Source of the DNA: Bacillus_P idriensis_A
Lineage (GTDB): Bacteria > Bacillota > Bacilli > Bacillales > Bacillaceae
Direction of reading: 5' to 3'
Length of the DNA stretch: 64,000 nucleotides
NCBI RefSeq assembly: GCF_050483325.1
Contig: NZ_JBCMYF010000030.1
Span: forward strand, 1 to 64,000
The first letter of the stretch is position 1. Each line of letters opens with the position of its first letter. The notes below the pieces were generated by a model. It saw only the letters and a list, made by a program, of their open reading frames with translations. It did not search any database and had not been told where the DNA came from. Position numbers and translations under genes: made by a program. Positions 35,259-42,849 of this stretch are shown here, one piece after another.

Positions 35259-36635
35259 TTAAAGAATCTGATGTTTTTTCATTTTTCTAACAATTGACGG
35301 CTGACTGATGCCAAGAGCCTCTGCCATGCGTACTGTGGTTTTATATTTTTTCCTGGCTTTTAATAGAATTTGCCTTTCCACTGCATCCATCATTTCTGAT
35401 AAGGACTGATGGTCATCTATAGGAAGATGAGAAGGGGGGACGGCAGCTTTTATGTATTCGGGCAGATGGTCAACCGTTATCAGGGAAGAAGGAGAAATCA
35501 CAACCAGCCGTTCCAGGATATTAATTAATTCACGGACATTGCCTTTCCAGTCGTAGTGTAAAAGGTGATGTGTGACAGCTTCATCGAGAGTCTTTTCCTT
35601 TTTGTATTTCTCTTCAAATTGTTTTAAAAGTAAATGAATGAGCGGCACAATATCTTCTGTCCGCTGTCTGAGCGGGGGGATGGTAATCGGTACAACGTTC
35701 AATCTAAAGTACAGATCTTCCCTGAATAATTTTTCTTTGATAGCCTCCTGTAAATCTTTATTTGTAGCAGAAATGAGCCTGAAATCAACGTGAATCGGCT
35801 TTGTTCCGCCAACTCGGTAAAACTGCTTTTCCTGAATGACTTTTAATACTTTTACCTGATGCGCAAGAGGCAGCTCGCCAATTTCATCTAAAAAAAGCGT
35901 CCCTCCATCAGATAGTTCAATCAGGCCGATTTTGCCTTTCCGATTAGCCCCCGTAAATGCCCCGGCTTCATAGCCAAACAGCTCTGCTTCAACAAGGGTA
36001 TCAGGGATGGCGCCGCAATTGACCTCAATGAATGGTCCATTTTTTCGTTCACTTTTAGTATGGATAAATTTTGCCAGCAGGGATTTTCCTACTCCCGATT
36101 CTCCAAGTATCAGGACATTTACATCGACTTCAGAAACCTGAATGGAGGTGCTGATTACGTTTTGCATCGCTTCACTTTTTGCAATGATCCCCGCATCATA
36201 AAGCTGTCTGCTCCGCAAAAGATCAAGCTCGGTTTTTACCCGTTCCATTTCTTCTTCCATTGTGATAAGAAAATTTTTATAGTCTGCAAGTTCCGTAATA
36301 TCGTGTGAATAGCTGACTACTCTGTAGAGTTCGCCTGCTTCGTTGTAGACAGGGATGCCTGTGACCAATAGCTTTTTACCTTTATTCGTTGTTTGAACAA
36401 ACGTAATTTTTTTCTTCTCTTTTACAACAATCGGAGTCAAAATTGGCGTGAACAGACCTTGTGCCTCCAGATCATAGACGGATTTTCCAATTAAACTATC
36501 AGACTCAACCCCGTAGATTTTCCCGGTAAACTCACTCACTTTTAAAATAATTCCATCGACATTTGTCACAAGAATATCATCCTTCAGAGAGTGAAGAATT
36601 TGTTCATTTTCGTTCCAGCTCGCCCTGACCGTCAT
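35259..36635 (-). CDS. Sigma-54-dependent transcriptional activator with PAS domain
   Basis: The 458-residue protein has a PAS domain (about residues 12-115), an AAA+ domain with Walker A GESGVGKS (178-185), the sigma-54 contact loop GAFTGA (225-230) and Walker B GTLFLDE (245-251), and a C-terminal Fis-type helix-turn-helix (TVRMAEALGISQPSIVRKMKK). It should sense a small molecule through PAS and activate the adjacent -24/-12 promoter. It sits directly upstream of that promoter on the same strand. Confidence 0.9.
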   Translation of the reverse strand: MTVRASWNENEQILHSLKDDILVTNVDGIILKVSEFTGKIYGVESDSLIGKSVYDLEAQGLFTPILTPIVVKEKKKITFVQTTNKGKKLLVTGIPVYNEAGELYRVVSYSHDITELADYKNFLITMEEEMERVKTELDLLRSRQLYDAGIIAKSEAMQNVISTSIQVSEVDVNVLILGESGVGKSLLAKFIHTKSERKNGPFIEVNCGAIPDTLVEAELFGYEAGAFTGANRKGKIGLIELSDGGTLFLDEIGELPLAHQVKVLKVIQEKQFYRVGGTKPIHVDFRLISATNKDLQEAIKEKLFREDLYFRLNVVPITIPPLRQRTEDIVPLIHLLLKQFEEKYKKEKTLDEAVTHHLLHYDWKGNVRELINILERLVVISPSSLITVDHLPEYIKAAVPPSHLPIDDHQSLSEMMDAVERQILLKARKKYKTTVRMAEALGISQPSIVRKMKKHQIL

Positions 36636-36646
36636 TTGACATTCAT

Positions 36647-36713
36647 CCTTTCAATGAATGAATATAAGAAAAATTATTCATATTTGAATATTTATTCATT
36701 ATTGAATAATTAT
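36647..36713. promoter_or_regulatory. Repeated ATTCA/TGAAT palindromes upstream of the activator gene
   Basis: TTATTCATTATTGAATAA (36693-36710) is a palindrome with 7-base arms, preceded by ATTCATATTTGAAT and further ATTCA/GAATGAAT elements. The cluster lies 10-80 bases upstream of the activator start and may hold its promoter and an autoregulatory or enhancer site. Confidence 0.4.
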
Positions 36714-36888
36714 AGCAGGAATCCGCAAGGTTGAATACGAGAAATGGTATGAATGAATAAAAAGTCCTGTTGTGTTTGATTTTTATTTTGTGATTTATAT
36801 GCTGTTCTTTAGGTGATTTTCTTCCCCGAATTGAATGAGTTTAAAAGGAAACAATATACTTGATCTGAATTGAAGGAGACTCTGTAAA

Positions 36889-37272
36889 ATGGTTAAATGT
36901 CTGACTGCATTGGTTTTAATGATATCGCTTGTGTTTACACCTGTTGGAGACAGTATGATGGAGAAGCATACATCGTATGTTAGCGCGAAATCGTTTAAGG
37001 GTGGCAAACGCCGGTATAATCCTAACAGCAATTACAATCAGCCTGATGCACCCCGTTCAAATTTTAGGAACAGCAGGGCCAATCCTGCAAGGGGAGGGAT
37101 CATGAGAGGATTGCTCTATGGAGGGATTGCCGGGCTGTTGCTTGGAAGTATGCTTGGTCATTTAGGTTTATTGGGAGGGATTTTGGGACTTTTGATCAAC
37201 CTTTTTGCTTTATTTTTAATCATTTTGGTGATCAGAAAAGTCTTTCGATTGTTTGTTCATACGAGTAAATAA
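36889..37272 (+). CDS. Small membrane protein of the 'Tim44-like' Bacillus family
   Basis: The 127-residue protein has an N-terminal hydrophobic segment (signal or anchor), an Asn/Arg-rich linker (RRYNPNSNYNQPDAPRSNFR) and two close C-terminal hydrophobic segments made of glycine and leucine (GGIAGLLLGSMLGHLGLLGG, then INLFALFLIILVIRKVF). Related Bacillus proteins are often labelled Tim44-like without experimental support. Function unknown. It has a clear terminator and no operon partner. Confidence 0.65.
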   Translation: MVKCLTALVLMISLVFTPVGDSMMEKHTSYVSAKSFKGGKRRYNPNSNYNQPDAPRSNFRNSRANPARGGIMRGLLYGGIAGLLLGSMLGHLGLLGGILGLLINLFALFLIILVIRKVFRLFVHTSK

Positions 37273-37299
37273 ACTTGAAGTTCTATAGGAGAGATATTC

Positions 37300-37337
37300 G
37301 CACACTATTCAGCAATTAAAATGGTGTGCTTTTTTGT
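37300..37337 (+). terminator. Rho-independent terminator
   Basis: GCACACTATT pairs with AATGGTGTGC (one G-T), followed by TTTTTTG. Confidence 0.75.
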
Positions 37338-37535
37338 TTATATTGTAGTCAGGATAGTGGATAATTAGTGTAAAATGAAAATGTTTTTTATTCCATTAAA
37401 TAGAATTGTTGGTGGAGCAGTCAACATTAAAAAGTCCGGCGAATAACGAATAGAATTCACAGCTATCTTGGCGATACTGGCATCTTTATTTGCTTTAGCT
37501 CTTGGAAGTCCAGCAAGGAAAGGATTATAGACAAG

Positions 37536-38033
37536 ATGATTTCATTAAGAAAAGTTCAATCTGCAGATTTAGAGCAGCTGTTATTTATTGAGAATGAAGG
37601 CTTTTCAAAAGAAGAAGCAGCGACAAAAGAAGCACTTGCGGAGAGGATTCAGTTAATAGCTGATACCTTTATTGTGGCAGAAAAGAAAGGGAAGATAGTC
37701 GGTTATATTAATGGCCCTATTATTAATCAGCCTTACATAACAGATGATCTTTTTGAGGAAACCAAAAAGAATCCGAAAAGTGGAGGATATCAGAGCATTT
37801 TAGGGTTAGCTGTGTCCAAACAGGCTAGAAATCAAGGGATTGCAAAGATTTTAATAGAGAAAATGGAAGAGCTTGCACAAGAAAATGAAAGAGCAGGAAT
37901 GACATTAACATGCAAGCAGGAATTGGTTTCTTTTTATGAAAAATTGGGATTTGTCAGCCATGGCGTGTCTGAATCAAAACATGGAGGAGTATGCTGGTAT
38001 AATTTGGTCAAATTAAGAGAGGAAATGAATTGA
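37536..38033 (+). CDS. GNAT N-acetyltransferase
   Basis: The 165-residue protein shows the GNAT core: FIVAEKKGKIVGYINGP, ILGLAVSKQARNQGIAKILIEKMEELA (acetyl-CoA loop QARNQG) and LVSFYEKLGFVSHGVSES. The long insertion after the GYINGP strand is typical of arylalkylamine-type acetyltransferases. Substrate unknown. Just upstream (37440-37527) a frame reading TAILAILASLFALALGSPAR lacks a start and may be a remnant of another gene. Confidence 0.8.
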   Translation: MISLRKVQSADLEQLLFIENEGFSKEEAATKEALAERIQLIADTFIVAEKKGKIVGYINGPIINQPYITDDLFEETKKNPKSGGYQSILGLAVSKQARNQGIAKILIEKMEELAQENERAGMTLTCKQELVSFYEKLGFVSHGVSESKHGGVCWYNLVKLREEMN

Positions 38034-38088
38034 TTCTATTACCATTTATGTAATATGCGAAGTGAAAAATGTGAGGGGGAGAAAGTAA

Positions 38089-38625
38089 ATGAACCTGGAC
38101 GTGATGGATATCTTTCGCATGGAATTTGACTTTAGCTGGGATACTGAGACCTGGTTTTTACCTTTAGAATTTGCTCTTGAGGGTTTAAATTCTACAGATG
38201 CAAGCTGGCAGCCCCCCGGGGGAGGGAATACAATTTGGCAGACTGTGAACCATCTGAATTATTACAACGCCCTGCTTGTTAAACAAATCAATGACACAAC
38301 ACCCCAAAAGAATGCACCTAATCAGAAGGTCACATTTGGAGATATCGGAGAACCTGCAGATTCTAAATGGAAAGAAGTTTTGGCAGAGAATACATTTGGA
38401 GATAGCGGGGACCCGGCAGATTCTGAAAAATGGAAAGCAGTCTTGGCAGAAACACATCTTATTTGTGGGAATTTGCGTAAATCACTGGCACAAATGAATG
38501 ACAGTCAGCTTAACGAGGAACATGTTGGGGGTCTCTGTCGTCAAATTTTGCACAACGTATACCATTTAGGTCAAATCGTATTGATTCGTAAACAACAAGG
38601 CTCTTGGCAGAAGGAGAGGGAATAA
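38089..38625 (+). CDS. DinB/YfiT-type protein with an internal duplication
   Basis: The 178-residue four-helix protein has the DinB-family histidines in QTVNHLNYYN and LHNVYHLGQIVLIRKQ, which normally bind a metal. Family members are thiol-dependent transferases or stress proteins. Residues about 82-101 (VTFGDIGEPADSKWKEVLAE) and 103-122 (TFGDSGDPADSEKWKAVLAE) are near-identical, so a segment of about 60 bases has been duplicated in frame. The duplication lengthens the loop between helices and may or may not alter activity. The start follows GAGGGGGAG. Confidence 0.8.
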   Translation: MNLDVMDIFRMEFDFSWDTETWFLPLEFALEGLNSTDASWQPPGGGNTIWQTVNHLNYYNALLVKQINDTTPQKNAPNQKVTFGDIGEPADSKWKEVLAENTFGDSGDPADSEKWKAVLAETHLICGNLRKSLAQMNDSQLNEEHVGGLCRQILHNVYHLGQIVLIRKQQGSWQKERE

Positions 38626-38701
38626 TTTGTCTATTTTGATAGAGAGCAATTCTAAAGTATCGGATTAAATGGACTAATGCGGAGTAACCATCTTTATTAT
38701 T

Positions 38702-38733
38702 GGATCAGAGTGCGGACTCTGATCCTTTTTTTG
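38702..38733 (+). terminator. Rho-independent terminator
   Basis: GGATCAGAGT and ACTCTGATCC form a perfect 10-bp stem with a GCGG loop, then seven T. Confidence 0.85.
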
Positions 38734-38907
38734 TTTCCAAGGGTTTTACTATGGGACTAGGCAAGCTGGGCAATTTACATAGCATTTTTCAGCTCTTTTT
38801 GCAGAGTATACATATAAGTATTCCGCCTCTACAAAGCACAATACAATTTTACTGCTGATCTAATAAAAGTGAAAAACCAGTCTGATTTAATAGCTTCTTC
38901 TCGGTTT

Positions 38908-38940
38908 GTTCATAGTTTATTCATATTTGGACGATATCAT
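38908..38940 (+). promoter_or_regulatory. Second HssR-like direct repeat, at the PrsA-like gene promoter
   Basis: GTTCATAGT-tt-ATTCATATT occupies 38908-38927, and TATCAT (38935-38940) begins seven bases later, the same geometry as at hrtB (5838-5870). The repeat differs from the published-type consensus GTTCATATT-N2-GTTCATATT at two positions. HssR or another OmpR-family regulator may act here. Confidence 0.45.
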
Positions 38941-38991
38941 TGTTTCTATGTTCAGCAAAAGAGAAATTTCAGGTTAAAAGGAGATTTGTTC

Positions 38992-39876
38992 ATGAAGAAT
39001 GTTTTGAAGAATAGGCTAACTTACGCTTTTCTAATGACTGGGTTTTTAGGTGTTGGAATCGGATGGGGCATTCCCTATGTCACGGAGAAGCCAGTAGCAA
39101 GTGTCAATGGTGAAAAAATCAGCAAGGACGAGCTATATAGTCTCTTAATCGATCAGGGCGGAACGCAGCTTGTCGATTACTTAATTACAGAAGAAATTAT
39201 TGAGCAGGAGTCAGATAAACAAGACATTTCGATTTCAGATGACGCTGTAGAAGAAGAATACCAGAGGGTAATCGCGTCATATGGAGGAGAAGAAGCATTT
39301 ACACAGCAGCTTGAAACTAGCGGGGGCACCGCCAAAGATGTGAAAAAAGATCTTGAAACAAATTTAAAAATCGAAAAGCTTCTTGAGCCGGAAATAAAGA
39401 TTTCAGAGGACGAAATGAAGACATATTTTGAAGAAAATAAAGAAAGTTTTGCAGAGCCTGAGCAAGTAAAAGCAAGTCATATTTTAGTAGAAGACGAGGC
39501 AAAGGCAAAAGAAGTGAAAGAAAAGCTTGATGAAGGTGAAGACTTTAAAGAGCTCGCAAATGAGTATTCCACAGATACGTCCAACAGTGAAAACGGCGGT
39601 GACTTGGGCTACTTTGCAAAGGGTGAAATGATTGCTGAGTTTGAAGAAACTGCATTCGCCATGAAAAAAGGAGAAATCAGTGATCCTGTAAAAACGGAAT
39701 TCGGCTATCACATAATCAAATTTGAAGACAAAAAAGCTGCCGCAGATGCAGTGTTTGACGATAAGAAAGAAGAGATTAAAGAAGCATTATTTGATCAAAA
39801 GATGCAAACAGCGTACACAGCCTGGCTTCAGGAGAAAAAAGAGGAATACGATATCAAAAATACACTGGAAAGCTGA
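38992..39876 (+). CDS. prsA: PrsA-like peptidyl-prolyl isomerase (membrane-anchored foldase)
   Basis: From ATG 38992 (behind AAAGGAGA) the 294-residue protein has an N-terminal hydrophobic segment, a SurA/PrsA-like region starting ASVNGEKISKDELY, and a parvulin domain at about residues 155-245 (VKASHILVEDEAKAKEV, FKELANEYSTD, GGDLGYFAKGEMI, FGYHIIKFED). It should assist folding of secreted proteins outside the membrane. Unlike classical PrsA there is no lipobox cysteine; the first hydrophobic segment is the likely anchor. A longer frame from 38869 has no ribosome site. A terminator follows immediately. Confidence 0.82.
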   Translation: MKNVLKNRLTYAFLMTGFLGVGIGWGIPYVTEKPVASVNGEKISKDELYSLLIDQGGTQLVDYLITEEIIEQESDKQDISISDDAVEEEYQRVIASYGGEEAFTQQLETSGGTAKDVKKDLETNLKIEKLLEPEIKISEDEMKTYFEENKESFAEPEQVKASHILVEDEAKAKEVKEKLDEGEDFKELANEYSTDTSNSENGGDLGYFAKGEMIAEFEETAFAMKKGEISDPVKTEFGYHIIKFEDKKAAADAVFDDKKEEIKEALFDQKMQTAYTAWLQEKKEEYDIKNTLES

Positions 39877-39906
39877 GAAAAGAGGGGATCTTCCTCTTTT
39901 TTCTTT
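39877..39906 (+). terminator. Rho-independent terminator
   Basis: GAAAAGAGG and CCTCTTTTTTC form a hairpin over GGATCTT directly after the stop codon. Confidence 0.7.
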
Positions 39907-39935
39907 ATAAGGGATAATAGATTGCAAATCAGTTT

Positions 39936-39965
39936 TTGTTAACTTAAATAAAAATAAGTTGACAT
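39936..39965 (+). promoter_or_regulatory. BirA-type operator at bioB
   Basis: TTGTTAAC, 14 bases and GTTGACAT form the spaced inverted repeat recognised by the biotin repressor BirA in Bacillus. The right half contains TTGACA (39959-39964), a -35 element, so BirA binding would block the bioB promoter when biotin is abundant. Confidence 0.7.
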
Positions 39966-40018
39966 AAATCACCTCCATTCATTACCATAATAGAGAAGGA
40001 ATTGATGGAGGGATTACC

Positions 40019-41017
40019 ATGGACTGGCTTAAACTTGCAAACGAAGTAGTAAATGGGAAAGAATTAACTGATGAAGAAGCACTGAGCATATTAAACTCTG
40101 ATGATGATGAACTATTGAGTTTACTTCAAGGCGCGTTTAGGATCCGGAAGCATTATTACGGAAAAAAAGTAAAGCTGAACATGATCATCAATACGAAGTC
40201 AGGTCTGTGTCCGGAGAATTGCGGATATTGTTCCCAGTCGAGTATTTCTACGGCGCCGATTGAAAAGTACCGCATGATGGACAGGGAAAGCATTCTTGCT
40301 GGTGCAGAGAGAGCGTATCATTTGAAAGTTGGCACATACTGCATCGTAGCAAGCGGAAGGGGACCATCTGAAAAAGAACTGGATACAGTTGTATCTGCAG
40401 TAAAAGACATAAAAGACCAATTTGGCCTTAAAGTATGTGCTTGCCTTGGTCTATTAAAGAGGGATCAGGCCACGCGATTAAAAGAAGCGGGGGTCGACCG
40501 CTACAATCACAATATCAATACATCAAAAGAACATCATGAATCGATCACTACATCCCATACATATGATAACCGCGTTGATACGATCGAAGCCGTCAAGGCT
40601 TCTGGAATCTCACCATGTTCAGGTGTCATTATCGGCATGAGAGAAACGAAAAAAGATGTCGTCAATATGGCATACAGCTTGAAAGCATTAGATGCAGACT
40701 CGATACCTGTTAACTTCCTTCATGCAATTGACGGCACACCGCTTGAGGGGACTGACGACCTTGATCCGCGTTATTGCCTGAAGGTACTTGCGCTCTTCCG
40801 TTTTATCAATCCGACAAAAGAAATCCGCATTTCAGGGGGACGTGAAGTGAACCTTCGATCCCTCCAGCCGCTTGGGCTTTACGCAGCGAACTCGATTTTC
40901 GTGGGAGATTACTTAACGACTAAAGGGCAGGAGAGCACAAGCGACCATGAAATGCTGAAAGATTTAGGATTTGAAGTAGAGTTTGATTTTGAAGAAAATG
41001 AAGTTCTGTCTGTATGA
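40019..41017 (+). CDS. bioB: Biotin synthase BioB
   Basis: The 332-residue radical-SAM enzyme has Cys64, Cys68 and Cys71 (SGLCPENCGYCSQS) for the 4Fe-4S cluster, plus YNHNINTS and GGREVNLRS conserved in BioB. It inserts sulfur into dethiobiotin, the last step of biotin synthesis. The start ATG 40019 follows GGAGGGATTACC. No other bio gene is adjacent, so the remaining pathway must lie elsewhere or dethiobiotin must be imported. It is controlled by the BirA-like operator upstream. Confidence 0.95.
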   Translation: MDWLKLANEVVNGKELTDEEALSILNSDDDELLSLLQGAFRIRKHYYGKKVKLNMIINTKSGLCPENCGYCSQSSISTAPIEKYRMMDRESILAGAERAYHLKVGTYCIVASGRGPSEKELDTVVSAVKDIKDQFGLKVCACLGLLKRDQATRLKEAGVDRYNHNINTSKEHHESITTSHTYDNRVDTIEAVKASGISPCSGVIIGMRETKKDVVNMAYSLKALDADSIPVNFLHAIDGTPLEGTDDLDPRYCLKVLALFRFINPTKEIRISGGREVNLRSLQPLGLYAANSIFVGDYLTTKGQESTSDHEMLKDLGFEVEFDFEENEVLSV

Positions 41018-41056
41018 AAAATGGTCCCTTCCAGCTTGTGGAGGGACCATTTTTTG
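41017..41056 (+). terminator. Rho-independent terminator of bioB
   Basis: AAATGGTCCCT and AGGGACCATTTTTT pair around TTCCAGCTTGTGG immediately after the bioB stop. Confidence 0.85.
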
Positions 41057-41071
41057 TCCTCGATTGCGATG

Positions 41072-41323
41072 AATGATTTTCGAAATGGCGTGAATGAATT
41101 CGGAAAGAGTTCCAATTAATTTTGAAACCCCATGAATTAATTCTGGAACCCCTCCAATTAATTCCGAAACCCCGCGAATTAATCCCGAAACCCCATGAAT
41201 CAATTCTGGAACTCCTCCAATTAATTCCGAAACCCTGCGAATTAATTCCGGAACTCCTTCAATTAATTCCGAAACCCTGCGAATTAATTCCGGAACCCCA
41301 TGAATTAATTGTGAAAAGCCGAG
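41072..41323. repeat. 21-bp tandem repeat array (about 12 copies)
   Basis: Units of the form AATTAATTCCGAAACCCTGCG repeat with an exact 21-base period, registered at 41072, 41093, 41114 and onward to 41303. The middle copies alternate between CCGAAACCC and C(T/C)GGAAC(C/T)CC types. Because 21 is a multiple of three, heptapeptide-repeat frames are open on both strands; neither has a ribosome site, so I treat the array as non-coding. It separates bioB from the carboxypeptidase gene. Confidence 0.85.
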
Positions 41324-41343
41324 AATTAGCTAATTCCAATCGA

Positions 41344-42528
41344 TTAATATGTTGATTCTGGAATCGCTTCATACTTTTCAGGATCCAGCGTATATACAGA
41401 TTCATCAGTTACACCGCTGATAATGCCCATTAAACCAGTTTCCACTGTTTTAACAAGCATGCCTTTTTGTTTTTGCCCAAAGTTTTGGGTTTGTCCTTTT
41501 ACTTCAAATAGGACAGTTCCGCTTCCATTTAAAGCGAATGAACCTAATGCTGTTCCCGGCAGATCAAGACCTTGCTGGTAAAGCGAGATATTCGTAAAGA
41601 CAGAATTACCTTTTGCCTGAAGGGCATCATAGGCGGCAACATTCAGCTGCCTTGAGAAATCATAATCGTAATCATTTGCAAATTGAGCATATTTTGCTCC
41701 TTCAGCAGAGCTCGGGTCTGGAACAAACTGGGCAGAGATGGACATTGTTGCGATTTCACCAGTGTCGCCTACATATGGAAAGCCTTGATGATGAAGATCC
41801 ATGAATACATCGACTTTACCGAACTCTGCCTGCAGATCTTTATACACGTCTCTAACTGTCTGAGCTTCAGGTGTTATGTACCAGCCCGGTTTGTTGGAAG
41901 CGCCGGGGAAATCTGCTGCAGTTGGCACGTAGTTTAAGTCAGGGTGAAAATCACGGTTGACATCAAAACCAGGGTTTGACGCATAATCATCACCTTGAAG
42001 AAGCCTCGTATAATAGTTCCAGGACGGCGTGGCTGAACTTAATTGCGGGTATCTTTCCACGACTTCTGACCAGCTTAAATCATTTCCTCTTCTGTCTAAT
42101 TCAGAAGCATCCGCATTCATCATGGGAATGGCGACGATCGTCATCTCTTCGCGGATTTTCTTAGCTTCAGCTGAATGGCTTGAACCGATGTTTTGGAGAG
42201 TATTCAATAATGCAACGGTACCAGTTTTTTCATTTCCATGAATTTCACTTTGAACGAGCAGAACTTTGTCTCCCTCACCGACTCTGGCCGTGTAGATTTC
42301 ACGACCCTGATTTGTATAGCCTGCCACATCTACTGATACTCTTCCGCTGCTGCTCTGTTCAATTGAAGACAGTCTTTGTTTAAGCTCCTCATAATCAATA
42401 AACCCCTGTGTTGAAAGTGTTTCGCCTGCAGATGGCTTGGCGGCTTCCATGTTTCCTGCCTGCGGGAAGACAAGAACTGAAGCTAAAACAGCGGTACCTA
42501 AAATCTTCGTAAATGCACTCTTTTTCAA
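41344..42528 (-). CDS. Secreted M14-family zinc carboxypeptidase
   Basis: From TTG 42528 the 394-residue precursor has a signal peptide (KKSAFTKILGTAVLASVLVF) and the M14 fold: zinc ligands in SEIHGNEKTG and DLHHQG, substrate motif GFDVNRDFHP and catalytic glutamate in TVLFEVKGQ. It should trim C-terminal residues from peptides outside the cell. GTG 42537 is in frame, but GAGGTGA eight bases before the TTG favours the latter. It is monocistronic; the 21-bp array lies just past its stop. Confidence 0.85.
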   Translation of the reverse strand: MKKSAFTKILGTAVLASVLVFPQAGNMEAAKPSAGETLSTQGFIDYEELKQRLSSIEQSSSGRVSVDVAGYTNQGREIYTARVGEGDKVLLVQSEIHGNEKTGTVALLNTLQNIGSSHSAEAKKIREEMTIVAIPMMNADASELDRRGNDLSWSEVVERYPQLSSATPSWNYYTRLLQGDDYASNPGFDVNRDFHPDLNYVPTAADFPGASNKPGWYITPEAQTVRDVYKDLQAEFGKVDVFMDLHHQGFPYVGDTGEIATMSISAQFVPDPSSAEGAKYAQFANDYDYDFSRQLNVAAYDALQAKGNSVFTNISLYQQGLDLPGTALGSFALNGSGTVLFEVKGQTQNFGQKQKGMLVKTVETGLMGIISGVTDESVYTLDPEKYEAIPESTY

Positions 42529-42849
42529 TCCAGTCACCTCATTCTGATTAGTTTTACTGCAATCAGAATTTTCTGCAAAAAACTCGACAATCCTCTGTGT
42601 AATGACAAAAATGACGCATTAGTTCTACAGGATTCTTCAGTTTGTTATCACTGACATTCTATTTTCCTAGTAAACAGAAGTTCTTTCGCATCACGAAATA
42701 AAAGGTTTTCTACAGGCAGAAGTTTTAGCTGAAGTAAACTTTTTTTCACTGCCATTACTATTGTTGAATTGTGAAAAAAGGTTGCTGTAGACCCACTCAG
42801 CCCTTACTTGGTAAGATGTTCAAGGAATGAAAAAGTGGAGGATTTTTAG
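42529..42849. other. Divergent gap between carboxypeptidase and cation efflux gene
   Basis: No gene is supported in this interval, which must hold the promoters of both divergent genes. I see no convincing metal-responsive operator. Confidence 0.4.

Noticed and set aside
37440..37527. Short hydrophobic frame before the acetyltransferase gene (TAILAILASLFALALGSPAR)
   Set aside because: It is preceded by a stop and has no start codon; at most it is a remnant.
41122..41355. Plus-strand frame of heptapeptide repeats (ELIPKPH-type) and its minus-strand counterpart (GVSELIG-type)
   Set aside because: Both are by-products of the 21-bp satellite, whose period is a multiple of three. Neither has a ribosome site.
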